Below are positions 1 to 9,300 of a DNA stretch of 64,000 nucleotides, one piece after another (position 1 is the first letter of the stretch; the number at the start of each line of letters is the position of its first letter). This DNA comes from Streptomyces chrestomyceticus JCM 4735 (lineage in GTDB: Bacteria > Actinomycetota > Actinomycetes > Streptomycetales > Streptomycetaceae): assembly GCF_003865135.1 (NCBI RefSeq), contig NZ_BHZC01000001.1, positions 8,990,001-9,054,000 on the forward strand. Reading direction: 5' to 3'. A program made the translations under genes and the position numbers. The notes under the pieces are model-generated. The model worked only from the letters and a program-made list of their open reading frames with translations, had not been told where the DNA came from and did not search any database.

Positions 1-346
1 GGGGAAGGTGGTCGGGCAGTTCGTCCGGGGCCGGCTGCCAGCCCTCGGCGCGGTAGCGCGCCTTGATCCGGGCGAGGGTGGCGCCGCGCCGCCGGGTGTC
101 GCCGTCGGTGTAGTACGTCAGGTGCTGGGTCCGGCGGGGGCTGCGGTCGAAGGCGGTGACGTACTGCGCGGCGAGGGTCAGCGTGGGCACGTCCTGGACG
201 CGGGTGCAGAACCGCAGGAGGAGAGCGGCCGGTCCGTCCGTCTCCGTCCGCAGGGCCGCGCGGACGCTCTGGTGCCGGGCGGGCCAGTCGGACCCGGGGT
301 AGGACAGGAGGAGGGACGCGGCCTGGTGGACCAGTGGGGCGTTCAC
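1..346 (-). CDS. narJ: NarJ, nitrate reductase assembly chaperone (partial, C-terminus off the left edge)
   Basis: Reverse-strand reading from a GTG at 346 gives about 115 residues beginning VNAPLVHQAASLLLSYPGSD and containing DVPTLTLAAQYVTAFD and RRTQHLTYYTDGDTRRRG. This is the N-terminal half of NarJ, the cytoplasmic chaperone that inserts the molybdenum cofactor into NarG before the complex meets NarI. The GTG overlaps the narH stop (GTGA), so translation is coupled. The gene is cut by the window edge; narI is expected just beyond. No competing assignment fits the sequence and position. Confidence 0.93.
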   Translation of the reverse strand, partial: MNAPLVHQAASLLLSYPGSDWPARHQSVRAALRTETDGPAALLLRFCTRVQDVPTLTLAAQYVTAFDRSPRRTQHLTYYTDGDTRRRGATLARIKARYRAEGWQPAPDELPDHLP

Positions 347-1941
347 GACTCTCCTCCCCGGCGGGGGAAGAGGCCGGCGGGGCGTCCGCGGCCGTTCCAG
401 TTCAGGAGGTTCACCCGGTCCCGCAGCGAGGTGCCCGCGTGTTCCGCCCGGGGCGGCGCGGCGGGCGGGGCGTGGAAGCCTTCCGGGTCGTACATGCCCG
501 GTGCCCCCGCGCCCTCCAGGCTGCACCCGGAGTCCGCGGCTTCGGGACCGGTGACGGCGTAACTGGTGGGGATCACGTAGCGCTCCTCGTACTTGGCCAC
601 GGCCAGCAGCCGGTACATGGCCTCCAGCGACGCGGTGGTCATGCCCGCCGAGGCGGCGATCGCCGGGTCCTGCTCCTCCCCGAGGTTGGCGCGCCGCATA
701 TGGGCACGCATCGCGGCCAGCCGGCACAGGGCCGCCTCCACCGGCGCCGTGTCGCCCGCCGTGAACAGGTGGGCCAGGTACTCCTGCGGAATCCGCAGCG
801 CGTCGATGGCGGCGAACAGTTTGGCCGGATCCTCACCGTCGTGCCCGGTGGCGGTCAGCGACTCCACCACCGGGGACAGCGGCGGCACGTACCAGACCAT
901 GGGCATGGTGCGGTACTCCGGGTGCAGCGGCAACGCCACCCGGTAGGTGCTGATCAGCGCGTACACCGGCGAGTTGCGGGCCGCGGTGACCCAGTCGTGC
1001 GGGATGCCGGCGGCTTCGGCGGCGCGGGCGACCCCGGGGTCGGACGGGTCGAGGAAGCAGGAGAGCTGGGCCTCGTACAGGTCCCGCTCGTCGGGGGTGG
1101 CGGCGGCCTCGCCGACCCGGTCGGCGTCGTAGAGGACGACGCCGAGGTAGCGCAGCCGCCCCACGCACGTCTCGGAGCACACGGTGGGCTCGCCCGCCTC
1201 CAGCCGCGGGTAGCACAGGGTGCACTTCTCGGCCTTGCCGGTGCGGTGGTTGAAGTAGACCTTCTTGTACGGGCAGCCGGTCACACACATACGCCAGCCC
1301 CGGCAGCGGTCCTGGTCCACCAGGACGATGCCGTCCTCGATGCGCTTGTAGAGGGCGCCGGACGGGCACACGGCCACGCACGACGGATTGAGGCAGTGCT
1401 CGCAGATCCGCGGCAGGTAGAACATGAACGCCTGCTCGTACTCCAGCCGCACCCGCTCGCTCATCTTCTTCAGCACGGGGTCGCCGGCGAGGTGCTCCGG
1501 CCCGCCCCCGAGGTCGTCGTCCCAGTTCGGGCCGCCGGTGACGGCGGTGGGCCGTCCGTCGGTCAGGGAGCGGGGCGGCGCGGTGGGCACGTCGTCGCCG
1601 AGCGGCGCGTCGGTCAGAACGCCGTAGTCGTACGTCCACGGCTGGTAGTAGGCGTCCAGCGTGGGCAGCCGGGGGTTGGCGAACAGCCGGGCCAGGCGGG
1701 CCCGGCCGCCGCTGCGCGGCACCAGCCGGCCGTGCTTGCGCTGCCAGCCGCCCTGCCAGACGTCCTGGTCCTCGTAGGCGCGCGGATAGCCCTGGCCGGG
1801 CCGGGTCTCGACGTTGTTGAACCAGACGTACTCGGTGCCGGAACGGTTCGTCCAGGTCTGTTTGCAGGTGACCGAGCAGGTGTGGCAGCCGATGCACTTG
1901 TCGAGGTTCATGACCATCGCGATCTGCGCCATGACGCGCAT
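343..1941 (-). CDS. narH: NarH, respiratory nitrate reductase beta (iron-sulfur) subunit
   Basis: This 532-residue protein carries electrons through four Fe-S clusters from NarI haems to NarG. The N-terminus has CIGCHTCSVTCKQTW. The middle has CEHCLNPSCVAVCPSGA and then CRGWRMCVTGCPYKK, where Trp replaces one cysteine, as is typical for the 3Fe-4S cluster of NarH. CTLCYPR follows. Length is normal for the family (about 510-560). The ATG overlaps the narG TGA by one base (TGATG) and the stop overlaps the narJ GTG, giving a tightly coupled narGHJ operon. It acts on the cytoplasmic face of the membrane. Confidence 0.97.
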   Translation of the reverse strand: MRVMAQIAMVMNLDKCIGCHTCSVTCKQTWTNRSGTEYVWFNNVETRPGQGYPRAYEDQDVWQGGWQRKHGRLVPRSGGRARLARLFANPRLPTLDAYYQPWTYDYGVLTDAPLGDDVPTAPPRSLTDGRPTAVTGGPNWDDDLGGGPEHLAGDPVLKKMSERVRLEYEQAFMFYLPRICEHCLNPSCVAVCPSGALYKRIEDGIVLVDQDRCRGWRMCVTGCPYKKVYFNHRTGKAEKCTLCYPRLEAGEPTVCSETCVGRLRYLGVVLYDADRVGEAAATPDERDLYEAQLSCFLDPSDPGVARAAEAAGIPHDWVTAARNSPVYALISTYRVALPLHPEYRTMPMVWYVPPLSPVVESLTATGHDGEDPAKLFAAIDALRIPQEYLAHLFTAGDTAPVEAALCRLAAMRAHMRRANLGEEQDPAIAASAGMTTASLEAMYRLLAVAKYEERYVIPTSYAVTGPEAADSGCSLEGAGAPGMYDPEGFHAPPAAPPRAEHAGTSLRDRVNLLNWNGRGRPAGLFPRRGGES

Positions 1942-4900
1942 CAGTAGCTGACCTCCTGGGAGCGGCGGCGGATGGTGGTGACCGCGTCGCGCTGGTTGCC
2001 GGTGGGACCGTAGTAATTGGGGGCGAAGGACAGTTGGGCGTGGCCGCCGATGAGGTGGGTGGGCTTGATCAGCAGCCGGGTCAGCGCGTTGTGGACACCG
2101 CCGCGCCGCCCGGTGGTCTGCGACAGCGGCACGTTCACCAGGCGCTCCTGCACGTGGTACATGAACACCGTGCCGGGCGGCATCCGGTGCGAGACGACCG
2201 CGCGGGCGACGACCACGCCGTTGGCGTTGACCGCCTCGATCCAGTCGTTGTCCGCCACACCGACGGCCTCGGCGTCCGCCACGCTCATCCAGATCACCGG
2301 GCCGCCGCGCGCCAGGGTCTGCATGAGCAGGTTCTCCTGGAACTCGGAGTGGATGGACCACTTGGAGTGCGGCGTGACGTAGCGCACCGTCACCGACCGC
2401 TCGGCGGACGCGCCGGCGCGCGGCTGTTCGCCGAGCGCGGCCAGGTCCAGCGGCGGCCGGTAGACAGGCAGTTGTTCGCCGAACTCGGCGATCCACTCGT
2501 GGTCGAGGTAGAAGTGCTGACGGCCGGTGAGGGTGTGCCAGGGCTTGCGGTGTTCGGTGTTGACCGTGAACGGCGCGTACCGGCGCTCCGGGCCCTCCTT
2601 GCCCGACCACTCGAAGCTCGCCGACACCTGCACCGGACGGGCCTGGGTGTCGGCGAAGACGATGCGCCGCTCGGCGACCGAGGCGGCCAGCTCCTCCAGG
2701 CCGCGGCCGGTGCCGCAGCGCCCGGCCAGCGCGCGGAAGCCCTCGGCGGCCAGCCGGCCGTTGGTGGTGCCGGACAGGGCGAGGATCGCCTCGCACAGCT
2801 TCACGTCGGTGTCGAGCAGCGGCCGGCCGCGCGCCGTGCCGTCGGCCGCCGTACCGCAGCGCTTGGCGAGCCAGTCCGTCTCCGGACCGGCCTGTACGGT
2901 GACGCCCTTGACGGTCATGCCCTGTTCCCGAGGCAGCGGTCCGAGGGCCGCCAACTGGTCGGCCAGCGCGGTGTAGTCCCGCTCCACGAGCGTGTAGCGC
3001 GGCGCCGTCGGCCCCGCGGGCGGTGCCTCACCGGCCGCCGTGTCGTGCTGGAGCGCCGTGGCCACCAGGTCGCAGGCCGTGTCCAGGCGCCCGGCGGCCA
3101 GCCGGCTCACCTCCCGGGCGAGTCCGTGGAAGATCTCGAAGTCGGTACGGGCCTGCCAGGGCGGGCTGATCGCGGGCGAGAAGGCGTGCACGTACGGATG
3201 CATGTCCGTGCTGGACAGGTCGTGCTTCTCGTACCAGGTCGCGGCCGGCAGCACCAGATCGGCGAACAGGGTCGTGGACGTCATACGGAAGTCCAGCGCC
3301 AGCAGCAGGTCGAGCTTGCCGCGCGGCGCCTCCTCGCGCCAGGTGACATCCCTCGGGCGCAACTCAGGCGGCACCTCCTGCGCGCTCGCGTTGTCGTCGG
3401 CGCCCAGCAGATGGCCCAGGAAGTACTCGTTGCCCTTCGCCGAGGAACCGATCAGATTGGCCCGCCACACCGTCAGCACGCGCGGCCAGTTGGCCGGCCG
3501 GTCCGGGTCCTCGCAGGCGAAGGAGAGCCGGCCGGCGTCCAGCTCGTCCGCGACCCACCGGCCGGGATCGGCGCCGGACTCGCGGACCCGCCGCCCGAGG
3601 TCCAGCGGATTGGCGTCGAAGGTGGGGTACGACGGCATCCACCCCCGGCGGGCCGAGCGGGCCACCAGGTCGGCGGTGTGCTGCCCGGCGAACAGGCCCC
3701 GGCCGGCCGGGGACGTGAGCGCGTCGGCCGGGGCCCGGTCGTGCCGCCACTGGCCCGTGTGCAGATACCAGTACGGCGTACCGGCCATCTGCCGGGACGG
3801 GCGTACCCAGTCGGCGGCCGTGGACAACTGCTGCCAGCCCGCGTAGGGGCGCACCTTCTCCTGGCCCACGTAGTGGGCCCAGCCGCCGCCGTTGACGCCC
3901 TGACACCCGGTGAGCAGCAGCAGGGACAGGAACGACCGGTAGATGGTGTCCGAGTGGAACCAGTGGTTGGTGCCCGCGCCCATCACGATCATGCAGCGGC
4001 CCCGGGTCTGCTCCGCCGTGCGCGCGAACTCCCGCGCCGCCCGCACCGCGGCCCGCGCCGGCACCGACGTGAGGGTCTCCTGCCACGCCGGAGTGCACGG
4101 CACGTCCGCGTCCTCGTACGAAGCGGGCCACTGCCCGCCCAGACCGGGGCGCCCCACCCCGTACTGCGCCAGCAGCAGATCGAAGACCGTGGTCACCAGC
4201 CGCCCGCCGACCCGGAGGGCCGGGACCTCCCGTTCCAGCGTGCCCCGCTCCTGGTCGAAGCGCGGCAACAGCACCCGCGCGACGGTCGCGTCCGGCCGCC
4301 CGTACAGACTCAACTGCGGATCGACCTCGCCCAGGTCCAGGTTCCAGCGCCCTTCGCCGCCCGCGCGCCAGCGGTCGCCCAGCGTTCCGGCCGGTACCAC
4401 GGGGGCGCCGGTGACCGCGTCGACGAGGACGGGCATCCAGCGCCGGGGCTCCGCGTCGATGTCCGTGGCCAGTCCGGCGTGCTGGGCCGTGAGGAACGGG
4501 CCCGGAACCACCCGGGGGGCGCCGCCCGCCGTCCCGTCCGCACCTGACTCGCCCGCCTTGGCCGCTGCTCCTTCCGCGCCCGCCTCGCCGGTCCCGTGCT
4601 CCTCCAGTTCCACGAGGAACGGCAGGTCCGTGAACCGCTTCACATAGTCGGTGAAGTACGGCACCTCCCGGTCCACGAAACACTCGCGCAGGATCACGTG
4701 GCCCATCGCCATCGCCAGGGCGCCGTCCGTGCCCGGATGCGGGTGCAGCCACTCGTCGGCGAACTTGGTCGCGTCCGAGTAGTCGGGGGAGACCACCACC
4801 ACCTTCTGGCCGCGGTAGCGGGCCTCGGCCATCCAGTGGGCGTCCGGCGTGCGGGTCACCGGCACATTGGAACCCCACAGCATCAGGTAGGCCGCGTCCC

Positions 4901-5675
4901 ACCAGTCGCCCGACTCCGGAACGTCGGTCTGGTCGCCGAAGACCTGCGGCGAGGCGATCGGCAGGTCCGCGTACCAGTCGTAGAACGAGAGCATCGGCGC
5001 GCCGATCAGCGACATGAACCGGGCGCCGACCGCGTGCGAGGCCATCGACATCGCCGGGATCGGGGAGAACCCGGCGATCCGGTCGGGCCCGTGCTCCCGC
5101 AAGGTGTGCACATGGGCGGCGGCCGCGATCTCCAGCGCCTCGTCCCAGCCGACCCGCACCAGCCCGCCCTTGCCGCGCGCCCGCTGGTAGCGCCGGCGCC
5201 GCTCCGGGTCGCCGGTGATCTCCGCCCAGGCAGCCACCGGGTCGCCGAGCCGGTCCCGCGCCTCCCGGTACATCTCCACCAGCACGCCGCGCGCGTACGG
5301 GTGGCGCACCCGGGTGGGGGAGTACGTGTACCAGGAGAAGGACGCGCCGCGCGGGCAGCCCCGGGGCTCGTACTCCGGCCGGTCCGGACCCGTCGTCGGA
5401 TAGTCCGTCGCCTGCGTCTCCCAGGTGATGAGCCCGTCCTTGACGAACACCTGCCAGGAACAGGAGCCCGTGCAATTCACCCCATGGGTGGAACGCACCA
5501 CCTTGTCGTGCGCCCACCGTTCCCGGTAAGGCGCGTCATTCACGCCCTGATCCGTACGGAAAACCGCCCGCCCGTCCTCCGAAACCGGCGCCCGGCTCAG
5601 CAGCCGGCCGACCGCCAGGAGCCGTTCGGCCGCCTCCGCCGCGGCACGTTCCGCCTTTGCCCTGCCACGCCACAT
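1941..5675 (-). CDS. narG: NarG, respiratory nitrate reductase alpha subunit (Mo-bisMGD)
   Basis: The catalytic subunit reduces nitrate to nitrite. The N-terminal 4Fe-4S site is visible as His64-xxx-Cys68-xxx-Cys72 (THGVNCTGSC) and Cys107 (PRGCPRG). The molybdenum ligand region is present as FYDWYADLPIASPQVFGDQ. The open frame reaches 5717, but the ATG at 5675 (MWRGRAKAERAAAEAAERLL) has a strong AGGAGG about nine bases upstream and is preferred, giving 1244 residues, normal for NarG. No Tat signal is seen, consistent with an inward-facing enzyme. It is the first gene of narGHJ(I). Streptomyces nar operons typically serve survival under hypoxia in spores or mycelium. Confidence 0.97.
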   Translation of the reverse strand: MWRGRAKAERAAAEAAERLLAVGRLLSRAPVSEDGRAVFRTDQGVNDAPYRERWAHDKVVRSTHGVNCTGSCSWQVFVKDGLITWETQATDYPTTGPDRPEYEPRGCPRGASFSWYTYSPTRVRHPYARGVLVEMYREARDRLGDPVAAWAEITGDPERRRRYQRARGKGGLVRVGWDEALEIAAAAHVHTLREHGPDRIAGFSPIPAMSMASHAVGARFMSLIGAPMLSFYDWYADLPIASPQVFGDQTDVPESGDWWDAAYLMLWGSNVPVTRTPDAHWMAEARYRGQKVVVVSPDYSDATKFADEWLHPHPGTDGALAMAMGHVILRECFVDREVPYFTDYVKRFTDLPFLVELEEHGTGEAGAEGAAAKAGESGADGTAGGAPRVVPGPFLTAQHAGLATDIDAEPRRWMPVLVDAVTGAPVVPAGTLGDRWRAGGEGRWNLDLGEVDPQLSLYGRPDATVARVLLPRFDQERGTLEREVPALRVGGRLVTTVFDLLLAQYGVGRPGLGGQWPASYEDADVPCTPAWQETLTSVPARAAVRAAREFARTAEQTRGRCMIVMGAGTNHWFHSDTIYRSFLSLLLLTGCQGVNGGGWAHYVGQEKVRPYAGWQQLSTAADWVRPSRQMAGTPYWYLHTGQWRHDRAPADALTSPAGRGLFAGQHTADLVARSARRGWMPSYPTFDANPLDLGRRVRESGADPGRWVADELDAGRLSFACEDPDRPANWPRVLTVWRANLIGSSAKGNEYFLGHLLGADDNASAQEVPPELRPRDVTWREEAPRGKLDLLLALDFRMTSTTLFADLVLPAATWYEKHDLSSTDMHPYVHAFSPAISPPWQARTDFEIFHGLAREVSRLAAGRLDTACDLVATALQHDTAAGEAPPAGPTAPRYTLVERDYTALADQLAALGPLPREQGMTVKGVTVQAGPETDWLAKRCGTAADGTARGRPLLDTDVKLCEAILALSGTTNGRLAAEGFRALAGRCGTGRGLEELAASVAERRIVFADTQARPVQVSASFEWSGKEGPERRYAPFTVNTEHRKPWHTLTGRQHFYLDHEWIAEFGEQLPVYRPPLDLAALGEQPRAGASAERSVTVRYVTPHSKWSIHSEFQENLLMQTLARGGPVIWMSVADAEAVGVADNDWIEAVNANGVVVARAVVSHRMPPGTVFMYHVQERLVNVPLSQTTGRRGGVHNALTRLLIKPTHLIGGHAQLSFAPNYYGPTGNQRDAVTTIRRRSQEVSY

Positions 5676-6186
5676 ACGAGGGCTCCTCCTGGGCCGTGTG
5701 GCGGACTCGCTGGGCACGCCACTTTACGAAACGCCCCCAGATTCCCCCGCGTCCGGCGGAAACAGGGACGCTTTTTCGCCAGTTGGCCAGGTCTGGAAGT
5801 TATTTTCCCCGCGCTTTGCCGTGGTTGCCGCGGGGATACCCGAAGGACACGTTCTCGTGTTCGAAAAAAGGAGCGAAGGGTGTGCGGGGGCCGGTTGCGG
5901 GCGCTGGTCCCGGCTGCTTTTCGGGCTGCTCGCCCGTCGGAGCCGTATGAATCATGTCGCCGTTGTCCAGGGGTGTCATGTGATGGTTCGGTCGTCGGTG
6001 CCGTGGCGAGTGACCTTTCCGGGAGTGCATTCCGCGTAGCTTCCGCAGCCCGGTAGCCCGTACGGCTACGTAAAGGATGGTCGATGCAGAGCCGCCCTTT
6101 CCTCTTCCACGGCAGCCGATTCGCGGCCCCATTCCTCGAACGAATGTCTGATGAGGCTGGCTGCCGATCACTGTAAATTCCTACCG
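5676..6186. other. Gene-free stretch upstream of narG
   Basis: No credible gene is seen; short frames here lack G/C third-position bias. It must hold the nar promoter, reading leftwards. A small inverted repeat with arms ACACG/CGTGT and a TTCT spacer lies at 5847-5860, and another with arms GTAGCC/GGCTAC around 6053-6069. I could not place a convincing DevR/OsdR or FNR-type box. Confidence 0.5.
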
Positions 6187-6218
6187 CGCCCCGCCTGGAG
6201 TCGTCCTCCGCCGGGGCG
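6187..6218 (-). terminator. Hairpin terminator after the ADC-like gene
   Basis: Arms CGCCCCG (6187-6193) and CGGGGCG (6212-6218) pair perfectly and a GGAG/CTCC pair lies inside. It sits about 24 bases past the stop of the acetoacetate-decarboxylase-like gene, with no T-tract, as is usual in Streptomyces. Confidence 0.5.
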
Positions 6219-6241
6219 GGCCGGCGGGTGAATTCGGTGAA

Positions 6242-6874
6242 TCAGCCGGCCGGCGGAGCGAGGTGGAGTGTGGGGGCGGGCAGGGCCATGGTGAAGGATG
6301 CCGCGCGGAAACCGGGGCGGGCGCCGGCATGGCGGAGTGCGGGCAGCCTTGCCGGCCACTCCTCCACGCGTACCGAAGCGGCCCCCGGGCGGGCGGTGAA
6401 CCGTGCGGTGAACACCGTCCGCGCCCCGTCGAGGGTGCCGAAGCCCGTCATCGGCAGGGGGAGCCTGGGGAACGACGGGCCCTTGGCCGACAGGCGCAGA
6501 GCGGCGACGAGCCCTTGGCCGTCGGTCACCCGGACCCGTGGCCCCTCCCAGCGGAACTCCGCCAGGTGTTTGGGCACTCCCCAGATGCGGCGCCCGCCCC
6601 GCAGTGACCGCTCGTCGTCGACCCAGATCCAGTGCACGTACAGACCGGCCCGCCGGCCGTGGCGAGCGGGTGTCCCCACGATCAGCTCGTCGTAGCGGAG
6701 GGTCCCCGCGCGGTACCGGAGCACGAACACGGCCAGCGAACGGGCCGTCAGGGGAGAGAGGTCCGGGGGGAGGGGCGGGGCCGCGTCCGTGGCGAAGAGG
6801 CCACCCCACAGGTGGCCTCTCATGCGCCAGGGCGGCGGCGGGTACGGACCCGGCGCGGCGCCGGTACCGGGCAC
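6242..6874 (-). CDS. Acetoacetate decarboxylase-like (ADC superfamily) protein
   Basis: The 210-residue protein has the ADC-fold signature: a YDELIVGTPAR strand, then RRIWGVPKHLAEFRWEG. In this motif the lysine matches the Schiff-base lysine region of acetoacetate decarboxylases. ADC-superfamily proteins include true decarboxylases and also cyclases or aldolase-dehydratases such as MppR, so the substrate is not fixed by sequence. The start is GTG at 6874 with a GGAGG-like site rather far upstream; an internal ATG (MRGHLWGG) lacks a better site. It lies 49 bases downstream of the GH55 gene on the same strand and could be co-transcribed. Confidence 0.7.
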   Translation of the reverse strand: MPGTGAAPGPYPPPPWRMRGHLWGGLFATDAAPPLPPDLSPLTARSLAVFVLRYRAGTLRYDELIVGTPARHGRRAGLYVHWIWVDDERSLRGGRRIWGVPKHLAEFRWEGPRVRVTDGQGLVAALRLSAKGPSFPRLPLPMTGFGTLDGARTVFTARFTARPGAASVRVEEWPARLPALRHAGARPGFRAASFTMALPAPTLHLAPPAG

Positions 6875-6923
6875 CGTCAGCTCTCGTCTCCTCCCGGACC
6901 AGGGTCGGTCGGCTCACTCCGGA

Positions 6924-8720
6924 TCAAGGGTACGAGACCACCTTCGACGGAACGGTGTTCGTGCCGGAGGTGGGAGCGCCGGTGTCGTTGAGCACGTGGG
7001 CGTACTGGCCCTTGCCCCCGAGGGAGACCACGAGCAGATCGTGGAACTTCACCCCGGGCCTGCGCGGCGCCGCGAAACCGTGGTCCTGGACGATCGTCGG
7101 ATCGTCCTTGTAGAAGCAGTAGCTGCCCAGGCCCCAGCCCTCGTGCGCGGTGACGGAACCGGCGACCTTGTAGGCGGCGAAGCCCCGGGTGGCGCCGTCC
7201 TGGACGGCTGCCTGGTTCGGCGCGTCGTACGCCTTCTCGTTCTGGAAGAAAACGGTGCGGCCGCGCTCACCGTTCCACTGCACGTCGTACTTGTTGAAAT
7301 GTTCCACGAACAGCCCGGTGGCCAGGACGTCGTCGCCGTTGACGACGACACCGTAGTCGGCCCGGTTGGTCTCCCAGCCCACTCCGTCGCCGTGGTCGGC
7401 GCGCCAGATCCAGGTGTGGTCGATGATCGTGTGGTGGCTGTTGACCACCAGGCTCGTGGTCGCCCTCCCCGCCCCCGCGCCGCCGATGCGGACGAACACG
7501 TCCTGCACGGTGACCGGGTCGGCCGCGTGGCCGGCGGACGCGCCGGCGGGGCCGATCTCTATCAGCACCTCGGAGTTCCGCGGCCCGGCGTCGACGAGAA
7601 GCCCGGCGATCCGTACGCCGCCCACGTCGGCGACCTTCAGCGCGCTCACCCCGCCGTCCGGGACGATCGTGGCGTACCCGAGGCCGAGGACCACGGTGCC
7701 CGCCCGCTTGATCTCGACCGGCCGGTCCACGTGGTAGACGCCCGGGGTGAACAGCAGATGCAGCCCCTGGTCGGCCGCCGCGTTGATGACCGCGGCGGTG
7801 GCACCCGGCTTGACCACGTAGAACCGGCTCAGCGGCAGGGAGGTTCCCTTCGGGGTGCCGCTGCCCCAGGTGGTGCCTCGGGCATCGGTGCGCAGTGCGG
7901 GCAGGAACACCTTGTACTCCGCGCCGTCCAGGTAGAGGAACGGTTTTTCGCGGGAGACCGGCGTGGTCCGGAGCGTCGTGTACGCCGGGTCGGGGAACGA
8001 CTGCGCGGGCGCGCCCTCGACACCGGAGAAGACCATGTTCCACACGCCGTTGAGCCAGCCGCCGACGGAGCTGTCGCGGGTGTACCACTGCTGCTGGGAG
8101 TACGGCTGCACGGTGCCGTCGATCCGGCTGTCGGCGATGTAGCCGCCGCTGGCCCATCCGTAGCCGTCGGGGGCGAGGTTGAGGTTGCCCTTGACGTGCA
8201 TACGGCGGAAGGGCGCTGCCTGGGAGACGGCGAAACGGTTCGTGCCGCTGACCGGTTTCAGGGCGAGGTTCTCCGCCGACCGCCAGAAGTTCTGGGTGGC
8301 GTTGCCGCCGAACCAGCCCGCGTCGACCGTCACATCCCCGTTGATGAGCGTGTCGTCGGGCGACAGACCCAGGCCCATGATCGAGGTGTAGAAGCCCAGT
8401 TGGGCGTTGAGCCCGTGGTAGGTGCCCGGTTTGAAGAGCACGGCGTACCGGCCGCTGCCGAACTGGGCCCTTTCCTGCCGCGCGAAGATCTCGTCCAGCT
8501 TGGCCTGGATGCCGCGCGTACCGGGGTCGAAGACGATGACGTTCGGACCGAGGTCGCCGCCGCCTGCCAGCGGTGCGTCGGCCGCCCGGTCCGGGGCGGC
8601 CGGCGTCTGGGCCGCGGCCGCGGTTCCGGACCGGGCGAGCAGACCGGCGGCGGGGAGCGCGACGGCCGCCGCCGCGAGGACTCTCCGGCGGGAGGGCTGG
8701 GGTGCGGGTGGGGTGGGCAT
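6924..8720 (-). CDS. Secreted GH55 exo-beta-1,3-glucanase (laminarinase)
   Basis: A Tat signal (SRRRVLAAAAVALPAAG) leads a 598-residue double beta-helix protein. From about residue 55 it closely follows Streptomyces GH55 enzymes such as SacteLam55A, which I recognise from sequence (DLGPNVIVFDP, GFYTSIMGLGLSPDD, DGYGWASGGYIADS, FVEHFNKYDVQW). The expected catalytic acid is Glu527 in VTAHEGWGLGSY. Such enzymes release glucose from the ends of beta-1,3-glucans of fungal or algal walls. The ATG has AGGAG upstream. A LacI-type palindrome lies about 130 bases upstream and a decayed LacI gene beyond it, suggesting sugar control. Databases often mislabel this family as coagulation factor 5/8 or adenylyl cyclase. 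Confidence 0.92.
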   Translation of the reverse strand: MPTPPAPQPSRRRVLAAAAVALPAAGLLARSGTAAAAQTPAAPDRAADAPLAGGGDLGPNVIVFDPGTRGIQAKLDEIFARQERAQFGSGRYAVLFKPGTYHGLNAQLGFYTSIMGLGLSPDDTLINGDVTVDAGWFGGNATQNFWRSAENLALKPVSGTNRFAVSQAAPFRRMHVKGNLNLAPDGYGWASGGYIADSRIDGTVQPYSQQQWYTRDSSVGGWLNGVWNMVFSGVEGAPAQSFPDPAYTTLRTTPVSREKPFLYLDGAEYKVFLPALRTDARGTTWGSGTPKGTSLPLSRFYVVKPGATAAVINAAADQGLHLLFTPGVYHVDRPVEIKRAGTVVLGLGYATIVPDGGVSALKVADVGGVRIAGLLVDAGPRNSEVLIEIGPAGASAGHAADPVTVQDVFVRIGGAGAGRATTSLVVNSHHTIIDHTWIWRADHGDGVGWETNRADYGVVVNGDDVLATGLFVEHFNKYDVQWNGERGRTVFFQNEKAYDAPNQAAVQDGATRGFAAYKVAGSVTAHEGWGLGSYCFYKDDPTIVQDHGFAAPRRPGVKFHDLLVVSLGGKGQYAHVLNDTGAPTSGTNTVPSKVVSYP

Positions 8721-8848
8721 GGGGGGACTCTCCTGAATTGTCGGCTCGTGGAGCGGGAGGCGTCAGGGTGCCGTGAGGTGGGGGGCAGGGGTGCGGTGCC
8801 CGGCCGGTCCGGCCCGTCCGGGCTTCAAGGTACGAACGCTCGGAGGGG

Positions 8849-8862
8849 AGAGAGCGCTCTCT
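8849..8862. promoter_or_regulatory. LacI-family operator-like palindrome upstream of GH55
   Basis: AGAGAGCGCTCTCT is a perfect 14-bp palindrome centred on GC. It has the same architecture as actinobacterial CebR/CelR/BglR operators (TGGGAGCGCTCCCA type). It is 129 bases upstream of the glucanase start. Confidence 0.7.
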
Positions 8863-9020
8863 TGCGTGTTGGGGATGGTGGCGCCGATGCGGACAGGCGT
8901 CAAGGGAGTGCGCGCAACAGGGGGCGGAAGGACGGCTGTTGGTCCGGCTGTGTCAGGGTTTGCGGCCCGAAGGTGATGAGTTCGGCGGGGCAACGCATCG
9001 CCCCTGCAAGCTCATTGCGT

Positions 9021-9300
9021 TCAAGAGATGGAAGCTGACACCAGGACGGCGCTGAGCGCCATCAGGTCCGAGGCGACGAACAACCGTCCACCTCGGGGCA
9101 CCGGTGCAGCAGGTCGCGCATCGCCTTGGCACCGCCCGCGCGCGTGAAGTTCCCCTCCGCTTAGGGGGCGTCGATGCCCGCCCCCGAAGGCGCGCCGCAG
9201 AACACCGTGCGCGCTCGGAGATCACCAGGGCTATGGAGCGCGTGCGCCGGGTCACCAGGCAGCGGGCGGCTCCTGGCCGGGTACGTACTCGGTGGCCGTG
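9021..9300 (-). pseudogene. Decayed LacI-family transcriptional regulator
   Basis: Three out-of-frame pieces in correct order match a LacI regulator. They are EYVPGQ (end of the HTH region, near 9290), LVTRRTRSIALVISE (9258-9214, hinge and start of the effector domain), and AEGNFTRAGGAKAMRDLL...PEVDG (9160-9083) running into LFVASDLMAL (9083 onward, one base out of frame, stop at 9021). An in-frame TAA precedes AEGNF. Most of the sugar-binding domain is missing. The gene once read leftwards toward the GH55 gene and its palindromic operator, so it was probably that gene's repressor. Too short and broken to be functional. Nothing else is seen at 8721-8848, 8863-9020 or 9301-9434. Confidence 0.75.

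Noticed and set aside
2034-4547. Very long plus-strand open frame opposite narG
   Set aside because: It is the antisense shadow of narG produced by G/C third-position bias; composition is low-complexity Arg/Gly/Val with no domain.
5800-6171. 123-codon minus frame upstream of narG
   Set aside because: Poor third-position G/C bias, no ribosome site and no family resemblance.
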